Assembly (NCBI RefSeq): GCF_000178955.2
Contig: NC_016631.1
Coordinates: 682,001-746,000 of the forward strand
Length of the DNA: 64,000 bases
Source of the DNA: Granulicella mallensis MP5ACTX8
GTDB taxonomy: Bacteria; Acidobacteriota; Terriglobia; Terriglobales; Acidobacteriaceae
Reading direction: 5' to 3'
The position numbers and the translations under genes are program-made. This document shows positions 50,506 through 58,655 of the stretch, one piece after another; position 1 is the first letter of the stretch, and each line of letters opens with the position of its first letter. The notes below the pieces were generated by a model. That model was not told the origin of the DNA and searched no databases. It was given only the letters and a program-made list of their open reading frames with translations.

Positions 50506-50608
50506 ATAGAAGGAGACGTGGAAGTCTTCTGCTTCAGGTTACATAGAAGCTTCCTCGCGGTTCAACCCGTTTTGGGGAGAAAATCGAGTCCTGTGAGCAG
50601 TTTAGGCT

Positions 50609-50655
50609 TTTCTTTCTGTCATTCCCGAAGGGAATCCGCTTCCCGCCCGTGCCAT
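50609..50655. repeat. solo half of repeat family B
   Basis: TTTCTGTCATTCCCGAAGGG and AATCCGCTTCCCGCCCGTGCC match the left arm of B2-type copies; no right arm follows. Confidence 0.6.
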
Positions 50656-50687
50656 CGCCACAAATTCGACTGCGAATTCAGGCTTGG

Positions 50688-50974
50688 ATAGTGTCTGGCG
50701 AATCGGGACAACGACAAATCACATATTTGTCCCTCCACAGAATCGTCATCCTGAGCGGAGCGCCTCGCGTTTTTTGCGAGGTGCGGAGTCGAAGGACCCC
50801 GAAGAACTTGATCTCACCCTTGCTGTTAGGACCTTTTCCAGCACGAAGGTCCAGGCTCGAACGCTTGAGGTTGAAAAGGTGTAAAAGGTTTGGGCAAGGT
50901 GGCAACCCTCGGGGTCCTTCGACTCCGCGTCCCCAAAAGCTGGGACGCTCCGCTCAGGATGACGATTCTGTGGC
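50688..50974. repeat. palindromic repeat family A (copy A2, intact)
   Basis: Starts GTGTCTGGCGAATCGGGACA, then CACAGAATCGTCATCCTGAG, and closes with the inverse CGCTCAGGATGACGATTCTG at about 50950. Inner arms are AGTCGAAGGACCCCGAAG and GGGGTCCTTCGACTCCG. It shows the uninterrupted junction that copy A1 has lost. Confidence 0.8.
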
Positions 50975-51052
50975 GACGTAAAACAAAAGCGTCTGAGTGC
51001 ATCGATTTTGGCTTCGGTCTAAAACTACGATCTCCGATTCGGCAGACACGAC

Positions 51053-52021
51053 CTAACCCGCGGTTGCTCCGGTCATGCTCTCCAGCCATTCCTGGCTGTA
51101 GACCGACTCTAGGTCGCTGAGTCTGCTGGTTTTACCCGTCTCCACGTTGACCACGGGCAAGGTCGAGATCAGTTTCAGCCGATCGACTCCACCGATATAG
51201 TTCAGTTGTCCGGACTCGTCCCTGGATTCGCGAACGAAGGACGGCAGCGCCTGAATATTTTGCAGTGAGCTGTCCACGAATCGTTGCGCATAGTCTTCAC
51301 GCACAAAGAAGGCATCGTTGGCCGCGGAGTTCGTACCGACGAAACGGTATCCCTTCTTCACCGCCAGCGAACGGAGCGCGGCAATCGAAGCCCCGAAGTA
51401 CAGGTTGCTGTGGTGAGCCTGCGTGCGGTTGAAGCTGGGGGTATAGGGCGTCGAGATGGGGTGGATGTCTCCCAGGACCGCGTTGTATTCGCAGATGCAG
51501 AGGATGGGCCGGATGACATCGAGAACTTCCCATACCCAATAATCATTGCCGTCGATGTCGATGCTGAGCAGCCCGACGTCGCCTCTGAACCCGGCACTTG
51601 AGATCAGGTCGTTGATGTTCTCGCGCGTGATGAAGGCGGCCCGAACGGTGAGGTCATGCTTCCAGTTGAGGTTGTCTTCTTTCACGGCGGCGACCACGGC
51701 GGGACTGCCGTCCATGATGAGTCCGCGCCAGTTACGGTTTTGCAGAAGAAATCGAGTGTTGGACTGACGGTAGGTCTCCACTCCGAACTCGATGAAGGAT
51801 TGAGAGGCGGGAGGAATCTGGGCGCGCTCGATCAGCCAATCGATGATCCCATCTTCGCCCCACTGTGAGGTCACCTTAAATTCGACGTCCCGAAGCGAGG
51901 AGATCACTTGCCGTGGCCGGACCTGCCAACTGGCCATGCGTCCCATGAGCTGCAGGGTGTCACCTGCAACCCACAGTCTCAGGCGCTGCAGCGCTCTCTG
52001 AATGGCTTCCTTCGCGAACAT
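51053..52021 (-). CDS. FkbM/methyltransferase-like protein of a polysaccharide locus
   Basis: 322 residues. TSQWGEDGIIDWLIERAQIP then SFIEFGVETYRQSNTRFLL resembles the SAM-binding start of FkbM-like methyltransferases (the FIEFGVE strand-loop), and LLSIDIDGNDYWVWEVL is the motif IV-like acidic strand. Such proteins often occur in exopolysaccharide and O-antigen clusters; the acceptor is unknown. GAGAGAGG six bases before the ATG sets the start. Last of three genes on the minus strand with a ligase-like and a beta-helix gene. Confidence 0.72.
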   Translation of the reverse strand: MFAKEAIQRALQRLRLWVAGDTLQLMGRMASWQVRPRQVISSLRDVEFKVTSQWGEDGIIDWLIERAQIPPASQSFIEFGVETYRQSNTRFLLQNRNWRGLIMDGSPAVVAAVKEDNLNWKHDLTVRAAFITRENINDLISSAGFRGDVGLLSIDIDGNDYWVWEVLDVIRPILCICEYNAVLGDIHPISTPYTPSFNRTQAHHSNLYFGASIAALRSLAVKKGYRFVGTNSAANDAFFVREDYAQRFVDSSLQNIQALPSFVRESRDESGQLNYIGGVDRLKLISTLPVVNVETGKTSRLSDLESVYSQEWLESMTGATAG

Positions 52022-52096
52022 CTTTTGCCTCTCTCTTTTCCATCTTCCAGCTTAGGAGAGCGTCCTCCCCTGATCATTTTCAATCATTCCTCTAAT

Positions 52097-53392
52097 TCAG
52101 CTCGGAGACAGCGTTTGTAGGGGTAAGTTCGAAACCGGGAGCGTTGCGTCGGATGAATCGAGCTGAGACGGTGAAAGCATCGCCTCTGACATCAGGGTGG
52201 AGAACAAGGTAATCGCCCATAGCGGAAGCGAGAGATCAAAGGCTTCGGTATCGGCGAGGCCGCGGATAAGAATAAATACCAGCAGCCCGAACAGCATCGC
52301 CTTCAGCGGAGAGGCGGGCAGTTTTTTGATCTGGCGATAAAAGCTGCCATAAAGGCCGATCAGCATGACGACGCCCACCGCGCCATAGGCATAGAACTGT
52401 TGCAGTAACTCGTTGTGCGCGTGCCTGGCTTCGAAGTGGGAGCTGTAGAAGGGAGGGATTACGTGCCAGACAGAATGAAATCCATGCCCGATCAAGGGTT
52501 TATCCACCGCTTCGTTCAAGATGTAAGCCCATATCCCAAGCCTGCCGCTAAGGGACTCGGCCTGATCTCCCGTGTCGGTGTCGGTATAGTCGGAAAAGTA
52601 GGAGACTAATAAACTCGAAAATAAGATAAATATAACGATGAGCGAAAGAACCACGATGACCTTGGTCTTTCGGCTGATCGACTTATCCAGAAGTAACAGG
52701 GTAATTCCACTCGCGATGAAAGCAATGATGGTGGTTTTGCTGAGGCTGCGGAGAAGCGTGATGCCCAGAAAGACTAAGGAAAACTTCCAGGGGCCTTTCT
52801 CGCGCCGCACCAGGATTAGGTACTCCGCGAAAAACATCGCGAAGCCGCAGGCATAGCCGATGGCATTGGGGCCGAGGAAGTCTTCGTCACCAAGGCGAAG
52901 GTCCGATTGCGCTGGCAAGATCCATGCCACCAGGGCGACGCAGCAGGCCCCGTAGACGATGCCTTTCATGAGGCTGGAAGATACCTCGGAAATGGAGCCT
53001 GAGCGAAGCAGCAGAATCACCATCGCCCAGTCAGAGGCCATCCCACCCCAGAAAGCCGCCGCTGCCGGCAACGAGTCTGCAACGCTCCAGATCAGACTGC
53101 AACCGGAGAATCCGAGAAAGAACAGTACCCAGAAGAGGCCTGGCAATCGCAACAACGAGCGCAGGGTCCTCGGCGCAGGCCCGAACGTCTGAAACACGAC
53201 GAGCAGCAACAACAGGAAATTAACGCCAAGACTGATGGCCACCCCGACTTGAGGGTCTTGCTGCAGGACGCGCACCGTCAGGACAACGGAGAAGACGCGA
53301 AAGGAGAAAAAGAATCCGATCAGCGCCGGAAGGAACAGGGTCGGCTGCGCCGTTGTGCTGCCTGCTTCGAAGGTTGTAGCGCTAGTGTTCAA
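52097..53392 (-). CDS. O-antigen ligase/polymerase-like membrane protein (Wzy/WaaL type)
   Basis: 431 residues, ten to twelve TM helices. The large extracytoplasmic loop (about 285-330) contains NEAVDKPLIGHGFHSVWH and HFEARHAHNELLQQFYAYG; the GHGF and HNELLQ patterns are the hallmark of the Wzy_C/O-antigen ligase family. It would join or polymerise lipid-linked oligosaccharides on the periplasmic side. Start is a TTG with GAGGAC just before it. Between a beta-helix protein and an FkbM-like protein on the same strand. Confidence 0.85.
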   Translation of the reverse strand: MNTSATTFEAGSTTAQPTLFLPALIGFFFSFRVFSVVLTVRVLQQDPQVGVAISLGVNFLLLLLVVFQTFGPAPRTLRSLLRLPGLFWVLFFLGFSGCSLIWSVADSLPAAAAFWGGMASDWAMVILLLRSGSISEVSSSLMKGIVYGACCVALVAWILPAQSDLRLGDEDFLGPNAIGYACGFAMFFAEYLILVRREKGPWKFSLVFLGITLLRSLSKTTIIAFIASGITLLLLDKSISRKTKVIVVLSLIVIFILFSSLLVSYFSDYTDTDTGDQAESLSGRLGIWAYILNEAVDKPLIGHGFHSVWHVIPPFYSSHFEARHAHNELLQQFYAYGAVGVVMLIGLYGSFYRQIKKLPASPLKAMLFGLLVFILIRGLADTEAFDLSLPLWAITLFSTLMSEAMLSPSQLDSSDATLPVSNLPLQTLSPS

Positions 53393-53454
53393 GTGTCCTC
53401 ATACCATTCCAATGCTGCAGGGCAGTACGTCGAGAGTTGCCGGGTGTGATGGTT

Positions 53455-54708
53455 TCAACTGCAGGTACAAGCGCCTGTGGAGTTGTTCACTTTGGAGCAG
53501 AACCCAATCACTACAGGAGGCCCGGCTGACTTGATACAAGCTACATGCCCAGCCATGGACGATCCTGCTTGCGGTACCTCAGAGACCGTAGGCGGCGGTT
53601 CGTTAGTGCTATCGGAGCTAATGTCGATTCTTGCCTGGTTTGCATTCTTCAGGATGTAAGGCCACTGGGTGGGGAATTTTCCATCGGGGAGACGGCCACG
53701 ATAACTCGTTACCTTATCTCCGATATAGACTCCACCCGTCCCGTCGAGAATAAATCCGCTAGCGGTCAAAGAAGAGGCATTCGCATCTCCGCGCGCATAG
53801 CCGTTTGAATCGGAGACACAGCCAATAAATTCGTCGTCGGAGCCGTTGTCGAAAAATCCGTTAGTGTAGTTATCTTCGGCTTCGACAGCGGTGAGAATAT
53901 TTCTTCCGCCGGATACATAGACTGCCGCTTCGGTGCTGTTGGCCGATCCATTCCAAATGACTTCTCCGGAGGTAAATCTATTATTGGCGTTGGCGACATG
54001 TATCCCGGCTGTACCGTTGCGCTCGATTTGAAAGTTCGTAAAGCTGCTGTTCGTTCCCTGGGTATAGAGGCCGTACGATCCATTATTGAAAATATAGAAA
54101 TTATCAATAAACAGCATGTAGTTATAGGCGTTGATGTGGATGCCGTCCGCCGAGCAGTTGGTAAACATCACCTCTTCCATGTGTCCCCATTTCTGGACAT
54201 TGATAGAAGCCGCTCGCTTATTCGCTGTATTCCACTCCACCGGCCCGGTTGCGGTCGTAGCGGTAGAAAAGCAGTTTCCAGATCCACCCTTTGCGGAGTT
54301 TCCGTCAAGCGTTAATCCGTAAACGCTGAAGTTGAACGTTCCAGCCGGAACTGTAAGTACATCCGCGGAAGTGTGTGGCTTGAGCCGGAGGACAGAGGTC
54401 CCCCAGCCATCGCCTTTCATGTGCACAAACGATTGGAGGGCAAGTCCTGTGGTGATGTAGATGCCTGCCGGAAAATACAAGACGCAGCCGTTGGCCGGAG
54501 CCGTTTTGTTGACGCAGGCTGTCATTGCCGAGTTGATGGCCCTTGTGTCGTCGGTGATTCCATCTCCCGCAGCCCCATAGCTCATAACGCTGATCCCGGA
54601 CGTCCCAGTTCCATTACTCGCAATGGGCAACGCCTGGGAGTTCATAGGAAGTCCACATGCATTCATGCCCAGGGCCAAAAGGAGAGGAAGCGATCTTCTG
54701 GACTTCAT
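53455..54708 (-). CDS. secreted right-handed beta-helix (pectate lyase-like) protein
   Basis: 417 residues with a signal peptide (about 1-26). SYGAAGDGITDDTRAINSAM near 42-62 is the conserved start of the pectate_lyase_3/GH28-like fold. The body is a series of short beta turns ending in Asn/Gly (FIDNFYIFNNGSYGLYTQGT, ERNGTAGIHVANANNR). Cys-rich tail (CIKSAGPPVVIGFCSKVNNS then CTCS). Probably binds or cleaves a polysaccharide outside the cell; catalytic residues cannot be assigned. AAGGAG precedes the ATG. Genes for O-antigen ligase-like and FkbM-like proteins follow in the same direction. Confidence 0.82.
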   Translation of the reverse strand: MKSRRSLPLLLALGMNACGLPMNSQALPIASNGTGTSGISVMSYGAAGDGITDDTRAINSAMTACVNKTAPANGCVLYFPAGIYITTGLALQSFVHMKGDGWGTSVLRLKPHTSADVLTVPAGTFNFSVYGLTLDGNSAKGGSGNCFSTATTATGPVEWNTANKRAASINVQKWGHMEEVMFTNCSADGIHINAYNYMLFIDNFYIFNNGSYGLYTQGTNSSFTNFQIERNGTAGIHVANANNRFTSGEVIWNGSANSTEAAVYVSGGRNILTAVEAEDNYTNGFFDNGSDDEFIGCVSDSNGYARGDANASSLTASGFILDGTGGVYIGDKVTSYRGRLPDGKFPTQWPYILKNANQARIDISSDSTNEPPPTVSEVPQAGSSMAGHVACIKSAGPPVVIGFCSKVNNSTGACTCS

Positions 54709-54943
54709 TGAAAATTCTCCTTATCGCGTTGGCATCCCTTCAGGACGATAGTCCGCGGCGGTCCCGTCCGGACGAGCTCGGGGTGAGCGGGGTTCTACGA
54801 CAGATACAGTTTTACTTTGAATGCGGGCATGGGGTTGCCGCATTTATGTCAATTGTTTGTCGGCAAAATGTCTCTGGTTGCGGCGGCCGTATTCGCAAGT
54901 AATACCGCAGATGTCGTAGCCTCAACTCAAAATGGTCGTGTTT
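54709..54943. other. leader of the beta-helix gene
   Basis: 235 bases with several GC dyads on the minus strand but no gene and no riboswitch class that I can name. Confidence 0.4.
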
Positions 54944-55181
54944 TTATCCCATCACTGGAGCGTCATCCTGAGCGAAGCGTCCCGGTTTTTGGGGACGCGG
55001 AGTCGAAGGACCCCGAGGGTTGCAATCGTGCCCATGCCCTTGGCCCCTTTTTCACCTCAAACGTTCGAGCCTGACGTTCGTGTTGGAGAAGGTCTCAATA
55101 ACATGGGCAAGATTAAGTCCCTCGGGGTCCTTCGACTCCGCACCTCGCAAAAGCGCGAGATGCTTCGCTCAGGATGACGCT
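54944..55181. repeat. palindromic repeat family A (copy A3)
   Basis: GAGCGTCATCCTGAGCGAAG and GTCGAAGGACCCCGAGG on the left; GGGGTCCTTCGACTCCG and CGCTCAGGATGACGCTTCTG on the right. It lacks the GTCTGGCGAATCG extension of A1 and A2. Confidence 0.8.
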
Positions 55182-55219
55182 TCTGTGGGGAGGAAGAAGC
55201 GTCATCGGGACGGTTGCAG

Positions 55220-56287
55220 TCAGGCCTTTGCTGCGACGGCTTCGGTGGCTTCGGCCTCGCGGGCGAGTTGCTCGCCGTCTGCCTTGACGAAGTATTCGTC
55301 CATCAACACGGCAATCAGGGCGGCGGTCGGCACGGAGACGAGTGCGCCGGGAATTCCTGCCAGAGCTGTGCCGGCCAGCAACGCGACCAGTACGGAGAGC
55401 CCCATCAGGTTCACGCTGGTCTTCATGATGCGTGGTGTCAGGAAGCCGTTTTCGAGTTGCACATAGATCGCATAGAAGATGAAGACGCCAAGCATCTTCG
55501 ACCAGGAGTCGAGCGCGGCCACGCTAGCCACCAACAGGATGGTGATGACGCCGCCGGCGACAGGAATGATGTTGAAGAGCCCCATCAGGACGCCCAACAG
55601 AACGAAGTAGCGCACATGCAGTGCGCCGAAGACGCAGGTGCTCGTGATGCCGAGGATCAGCATCAGCGCTCCTTGTCCCAGCAGCCACTTGCTCATGCGA
55701 TGCTCGGCCGTGATCAGCGTCTTGGCCAGACGTGTGCGTTCAGAGGCGGTAAAAAAGGAGAGGAAATAATAGTAGGCGTATTCGCCCTCGAGCATGAAGT
55801 AGATGCAGAGGATGAAGGCGGTAACAATATCGAGGATGCGCTTCATCCAGAGGGGAAGCGAGGCGAGGAGATAGGTTGCAACCGAGGAGGCAAGGTCTTC
55901 CGAACGCTGGGCCAGGGAATCGACGCCCAGTTTATCGGCCATCGGCAGCTTGTGCAGCCGGGCGACGAGGTCGGGAATGCGCTTGGGCAGATCGGCCGCG
56001 AAGCGTTGGATGTCATGCACCACGGGCGGCAGACCGACGATCAGAAACAACGTCAGGGCGAAGAGCACGGTCCCCAGCAACACGACGATGGCGATGGGGC
56101 GCGAGGGGCTCCAGCCGCGAATCCTGACCCGCATGATCTGCTGTACGACCGGCATCAGAACTACGGCGAAGAGCGCGCTCACGTAGACGAGTTCCAGCAC
56201 GTTGAGCAGCTTCCACGCCAGACCGAGCGCGATCAAAACTGCGAAGAAGAAAAGGATGTTGCTGCGCGTTGCTCGGGACTCGCGCAC
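55220..56287 (-). CDS. AI-2E family (PerM-like) membrane permease
   Basis: 355 residues, about eight TM helices: a pair near the N terminus (ILFFFAVLIALGLAWKLL, then ALFAVVLMPVVQQIM), then an amphipathic stretch, then the C-terminal set with the conserved LLVALLAGTALAGIPGALVS and GVLMGLFNIIPVAGG region. Family members export small molecules or act as Na/H antiporters; the substrate here is unknown. The GTG at 56287 lacks a ribosome site. The frame is open upstream, and AAAGGAG precedes a CTG at 56353, so an N-terminal extension from a rare start is possible. Confidence 0.85.
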   Translation of the reverse strand: MRESRATRSNILFFFAVLIALGLAWKLLNVLELVYVSALFAVVLMPVVQQIMRVRIRGWSPSRPIAIVVLLGTVLFALTLFLIVGLPPVVHDIQRFAADLPKRIPDLVARLHKLPMADKLGVDSLAQRSEDLASSVATYLLASLPLWMKRILDIVTAFILCIYFMLEGEYAYYYFLSFFTASERTRLAKTLITAEHRMSKWLLGQGALMLILGITSTCVFGALHVRYFVLLGVLMGLFNIIPVAGGVITILLVASVAALDSWSKMLGVFIFYAIYVQLENGFLTPRIMKTSVNLMGLSVLVALLAGTALAGIPGALVSVPTAALIAVLMDEYFVKADGEQLAREAEATEAVAAKA

Positions 56288-56448
56288 CTGCTTCGGCGTG
56301 AGCTGCGGCTCTTCCGGGGGCAGGGGTTGGGCGGCGAGTGGCGGTGAGATCAGCGCGAAGCTCCTTTGGTTTGTTGTGAGTTGGATGCGGGGATCGGTCT
56401 GCCGGGTGTATGAGGTTCTAAGGGTATCGTACGGTGGGAGATTGCCTT

Positions 56449-56640
56449 TGTTTTTGCCTTTGCCTTTCTGGTTGTCATTCCGAGCGCAGCGAGCGAACCT
56501 GCTGTCTCCCGTTCTTCGTTCGTACTGCCAAGAAGGCGTGGGAAATCAAGAGGGTGTAGCTTGTACTGGCACGAGCTAAAAACGGGAGGAAGCAGGTTCG
56601 CTCGCTGCGCTCGGAATGACAACCAGAAAGGCAAAGGCAA
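56449..56640. repeat. palindromic repeat family B (copy B3)
   Basis: TTTCTGGTTGTCATTCCGAG with GAGCGAACCTGCTGTCTCCC on the left is mirrored by AGCAGGTTCGCTCGCTGCGC and CTCGGAATGACAACCAGAAA on the right. It lies between the permease gene and aroK. Confidence 0.8.
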
Positions 56641-56645
56641 CGCGA

Positions 56646-57263
56646 CTAACTTTGCGAAAACTCCCGCAACACCGCTTCCACGGTCGCTTCGGGCGATAAC
56701 GCAGTCGTATCGAGCGTGGAGTCCGCAATGCGCTCATAGTGCTTCAGTCGCGCCGCAAAGCGGGCCTCGGCTTTCTGGCGGTCGGCCAGCACAGGGCGTT
56801 CCGTGGCGCCGGGCGTTGCTGCCTGCACCTGGCAACGGTCGTAGAGGGTAGCAAAGGGCGCGGTCAGAAAGACCACCGCCGTTGCTGGAGTCTGCTCCAG
56901 CAGCAGCCGGTTGCCGAGCTCCTCGGGTGCGCCGCCGCCCAGAGCGATCACAATGCGCGAGCGGCCCAGCACGGAGGCCAGGGCTGCCGTCTCCTGCCGG
57001 CGAAAGTGTGCCTCACCCAATTGGGCAAAGATCTGAGGCACGGCCAGGCCGCAGCGCCGCTCGATCTCCGTGTCTAGGTCGAGGAAGGTCCAACCGAGCC
57101 GGTCGGCCAGCAGAGCGCCGACGGTGGACTTGCCCGAGCCCATGAAGCCGGTGAAGACGATACGGTCATAGCCGGCCGGGGCGGGGTGGTGTGCCGCAGA
57201 GGGCACGGATCGGGCTGGAGTGGGTTCGGGCACTGCTTCAAGCGTAGCGGCTGTTGCGGTCAT
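56646..57263 (-). CDS. aroK: shikimate kinase
   Basis: 206 residues. Phosphorylates shikimate at O3 in aromatic amino acid synthesis. The P-loop GFMGSGKSTVG follows a ~30-residue Ala/Pro-rich N-terminal tail; FLDLDTEIERRCG holds the shikimate-binding Asp and Arg; IALGGGAPEEL is the Walker-B-like Gly motif, and a LID region around 140-155 carries RPVLADR. GGAGA seven bases before the ATG at 57263 sets the start. A hairpin with T run lies 41 bases upstream in the leader. Confidence 0.95.
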   Translation of the reverse strand: MTATAATLEAVPEPTPARSVPSAAHHPAPAGYDRIVFTGFMGSGKSTVGALLADRLGWTFLDLDTEIERRCGLAVPQIFAQLGEAHFRRQETAALASVLGRSRIVIALGGGAPEELGNRLLLEQTPATAVVFLTAPFATLYDRCQVQAATPGATERPVLADRQKAEARFAARLKHYERIADSTLDTTALSPEATVEAVLREFSQS

Positions 57264-57303
57264 TGTCGTCTCCGTATCTTGTTTTTTGAGAACCGGGTTG
57301 GGC

Positions 57304-57336
57304 CAAAAGAAAAACCGCAACCTGTTAGGGTTGCGG
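57304..57336 (-). terminator. terminator-like hairpin in the aroK leader (possible attenuator)
   Basis: On the minus strand CCGCAACC-loop-GGTTGCGG (perfect 8-bp stem, 6-base loop) is followed directly by TTTTTCTTTTG. It ends 41 bases before the aroK ATG, well after the stop of the previous gene (57522). Confidence 0.6.
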
Positions 57337-57490
57337 CTCGGTGGATTTCGTTCCGTTTCTCTGGGTTCTCTCAGAGAAGCACGCACGTCCGCCGGGCCGC
57401 TGGTTGCCACCAGTAGCAATAGGTAAATCGGGCGGAGGTGCAGTGCATCGTCATCGAGAACAAGGTACCGCGTGAGGTTAGATTTTGCAA

Positions 57491-57511
57491 GTGCGGCTTT
57501 TGCTGCCGCAC
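57491..57511 (-). terminator. weak hairpin after the third sigma unit
   Basis: GTGCGGC and GCCGCAC form a 7-bp stem starting 11 bases after the 57522 stop. The following TTGCAAAATC is a poor T run. Confidence 0.35.
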
Positions 57512-57521
57512 CTGCGAGGGG

Positions 57522-57836
57522 TTATTCGGCCGCTAAGTGTTCAGTGCCGTTGATTCCGTCTTCGTCGCCGACGATGCCGTTTTTCAGCTTGTCCGCGATG
57601 TTCGACCAGACGGAGTCGCTCGGTTCGTGGGTCGGTTCGAAGAGACTGCGTGCATGTTCGGCAATCGTTTCCAGGTCGCTTACCAGGGCGGCGCAATCGG
57701 GGTTGGCTTTGAGGAACTTTGCAAAGCGCGGATCTTCGCTGACTTTGCCGCCCCCGGTGGCGAAGAGGTCGGGAAGATATTCCTCGAACTCCGCTACGGT
57801 CATGGTGTCGAAGTTGACGTTCGTGAGGTCGCTCAC
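57522..57836 (-). CDS. degenerate anti-sigma-like small protein
   Basis: 104 residues, no TM helix. The stretch [20 protein letters not shown] followed by [14 protein letters not shown] matches the layout of short zf-HC2 anti-sigma proteins (Cys-x-x-Cys-x-x-Leu, helix, EPS-x-x-W), but only one of the zinc ligands remains. GTG start overlapping the sigma stop in GTGA, so coupled. I infer a soluble, zinc-independent partner of the sigma; not proven. Confidence 0.65.
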   Translation of the reverse strand: MSDLTNVNFDTMTVAEFEEYLPDLFATGGGKVSEDPRFAKFLKANPDCAALVSDLETIAEHARSLFEPTHEPSDSVWSNIADKLKNGIVGDEDGINGTEHLAAE

Positions 57837-58495
57837 AGTGCTACCTCCTTCAGGCCTTCAACAGGCGGAAGCCGATCGGGCTGGCGAAGAAGTTCGCGCA
57901 GCTTCAGCCTCGCCTTATGGAGCTGAGACTTGCTGTTGCCGGTCGAGCACTCCAGCATGGTTGCGATCTCGTTATGCTCGAAGCCTTCGACATCGTGCAG
58001 AACAAAGACCATACGATAGCCGGGAGGCAGGGAAGCGACAGCACGCTCCAGCGTTACCCGGTCCACGGAACCCGCCAGTTGCGGGTCGCGAGAACCGAAG
58101 TCGCGCTTGGGAGCGTCCTCCTCGGAAGGATTGATCGTTTCTTCTAGCGAGACCAGTTGCAGTCCCTTTTTACGCAGGTGCATCAGTACCAGGTTCACCG
58201 TCAGGCGATGGAGCCATGTAGAGAAGGCACTCTCTCCACGAAAGCTGCCCAGTTTGCGGAATAGGTGCAGAAACGCCTCCTGCGTCATGTCTTCGGCCTC
58301 TGAGACATTGCCGAGCATGCGCAGGCAAAGGGTATAGACACGGCGCTTATGAAGTGCGTAAAGCTTGGAAAACGCATCAGGGTCGCCATTTTTTGCGCGC
58401 TCGATGGCGTCAGCCTCGCCGGCGATAGGTGGGTTTCGTTTGAACAAACCCGGGTTCGGTTTTGGCTGCATCGTCGAAAAGCCTTGAGTTCCCAT
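57833..58495 (-). CDS. ECF RNA polymerase sigma factor
   Basis: 220 residues. Region 2: [40 protein letters not shown] and [20 protein letters not shown]. Region 4: [20 protein letters not shown] and [20 protein letters not shown]. The residues [12 protein letters not shown] are typical of the helix that reads the -35 box. A ~40-residue acidic linker ([11 protein letters not shown]) lies between. ATG 58495 lacks a good ribosome site; ATG 58471 is an alternative. Confidence 0.9.
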   Translation of the reverse strand: MGTQGFSTMQPKPNPGLFKRNPPIAGEADAIERAKNGDPDAFSKLYALHKRRVYTLCLRMLGNVSEAEDMTQEAFLHLFRKLGSFRGESAFSTWLHRLTVNLVLMHLRKKGLQLVSLEETINPSEEDAPKRDFGSRDPQLAGSVDRVTLERAVASLPPGYRMVFVLHDVEGFEHNEIATMLECSTGNSKSQLHKARLKLRELLRQPDRLPPVEGLKEVAL

Positions 58496-58655
58496 AAGTA
58501 AGTGTCCGGTCCTTGCACTCGATCTACGCCGGAACGCTTGCTTCCAGCCTATAGCAAGCGACGGTAAGTTCCGAGTGTTCTGCCAATTGGACTACATCAT
58601 AAGGGGGTGGGTTGTATCTCCAGATCCGATACTGGGCACGGCCCATAGGGGGAAG

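Noticed and set aside
54709..54943. Riboswitch before the beta-helix gene (c-di-GMP type considered)
   Set aside because: Some GC dyads, but the conserved GEMM core is absent.
55214..56347. Long plus-strand frame opposite the AI-2E permease
   Set aside because: Gln/Asp/His-rich reading typical of an antisense shadow; the minus strand has clear TM helices.
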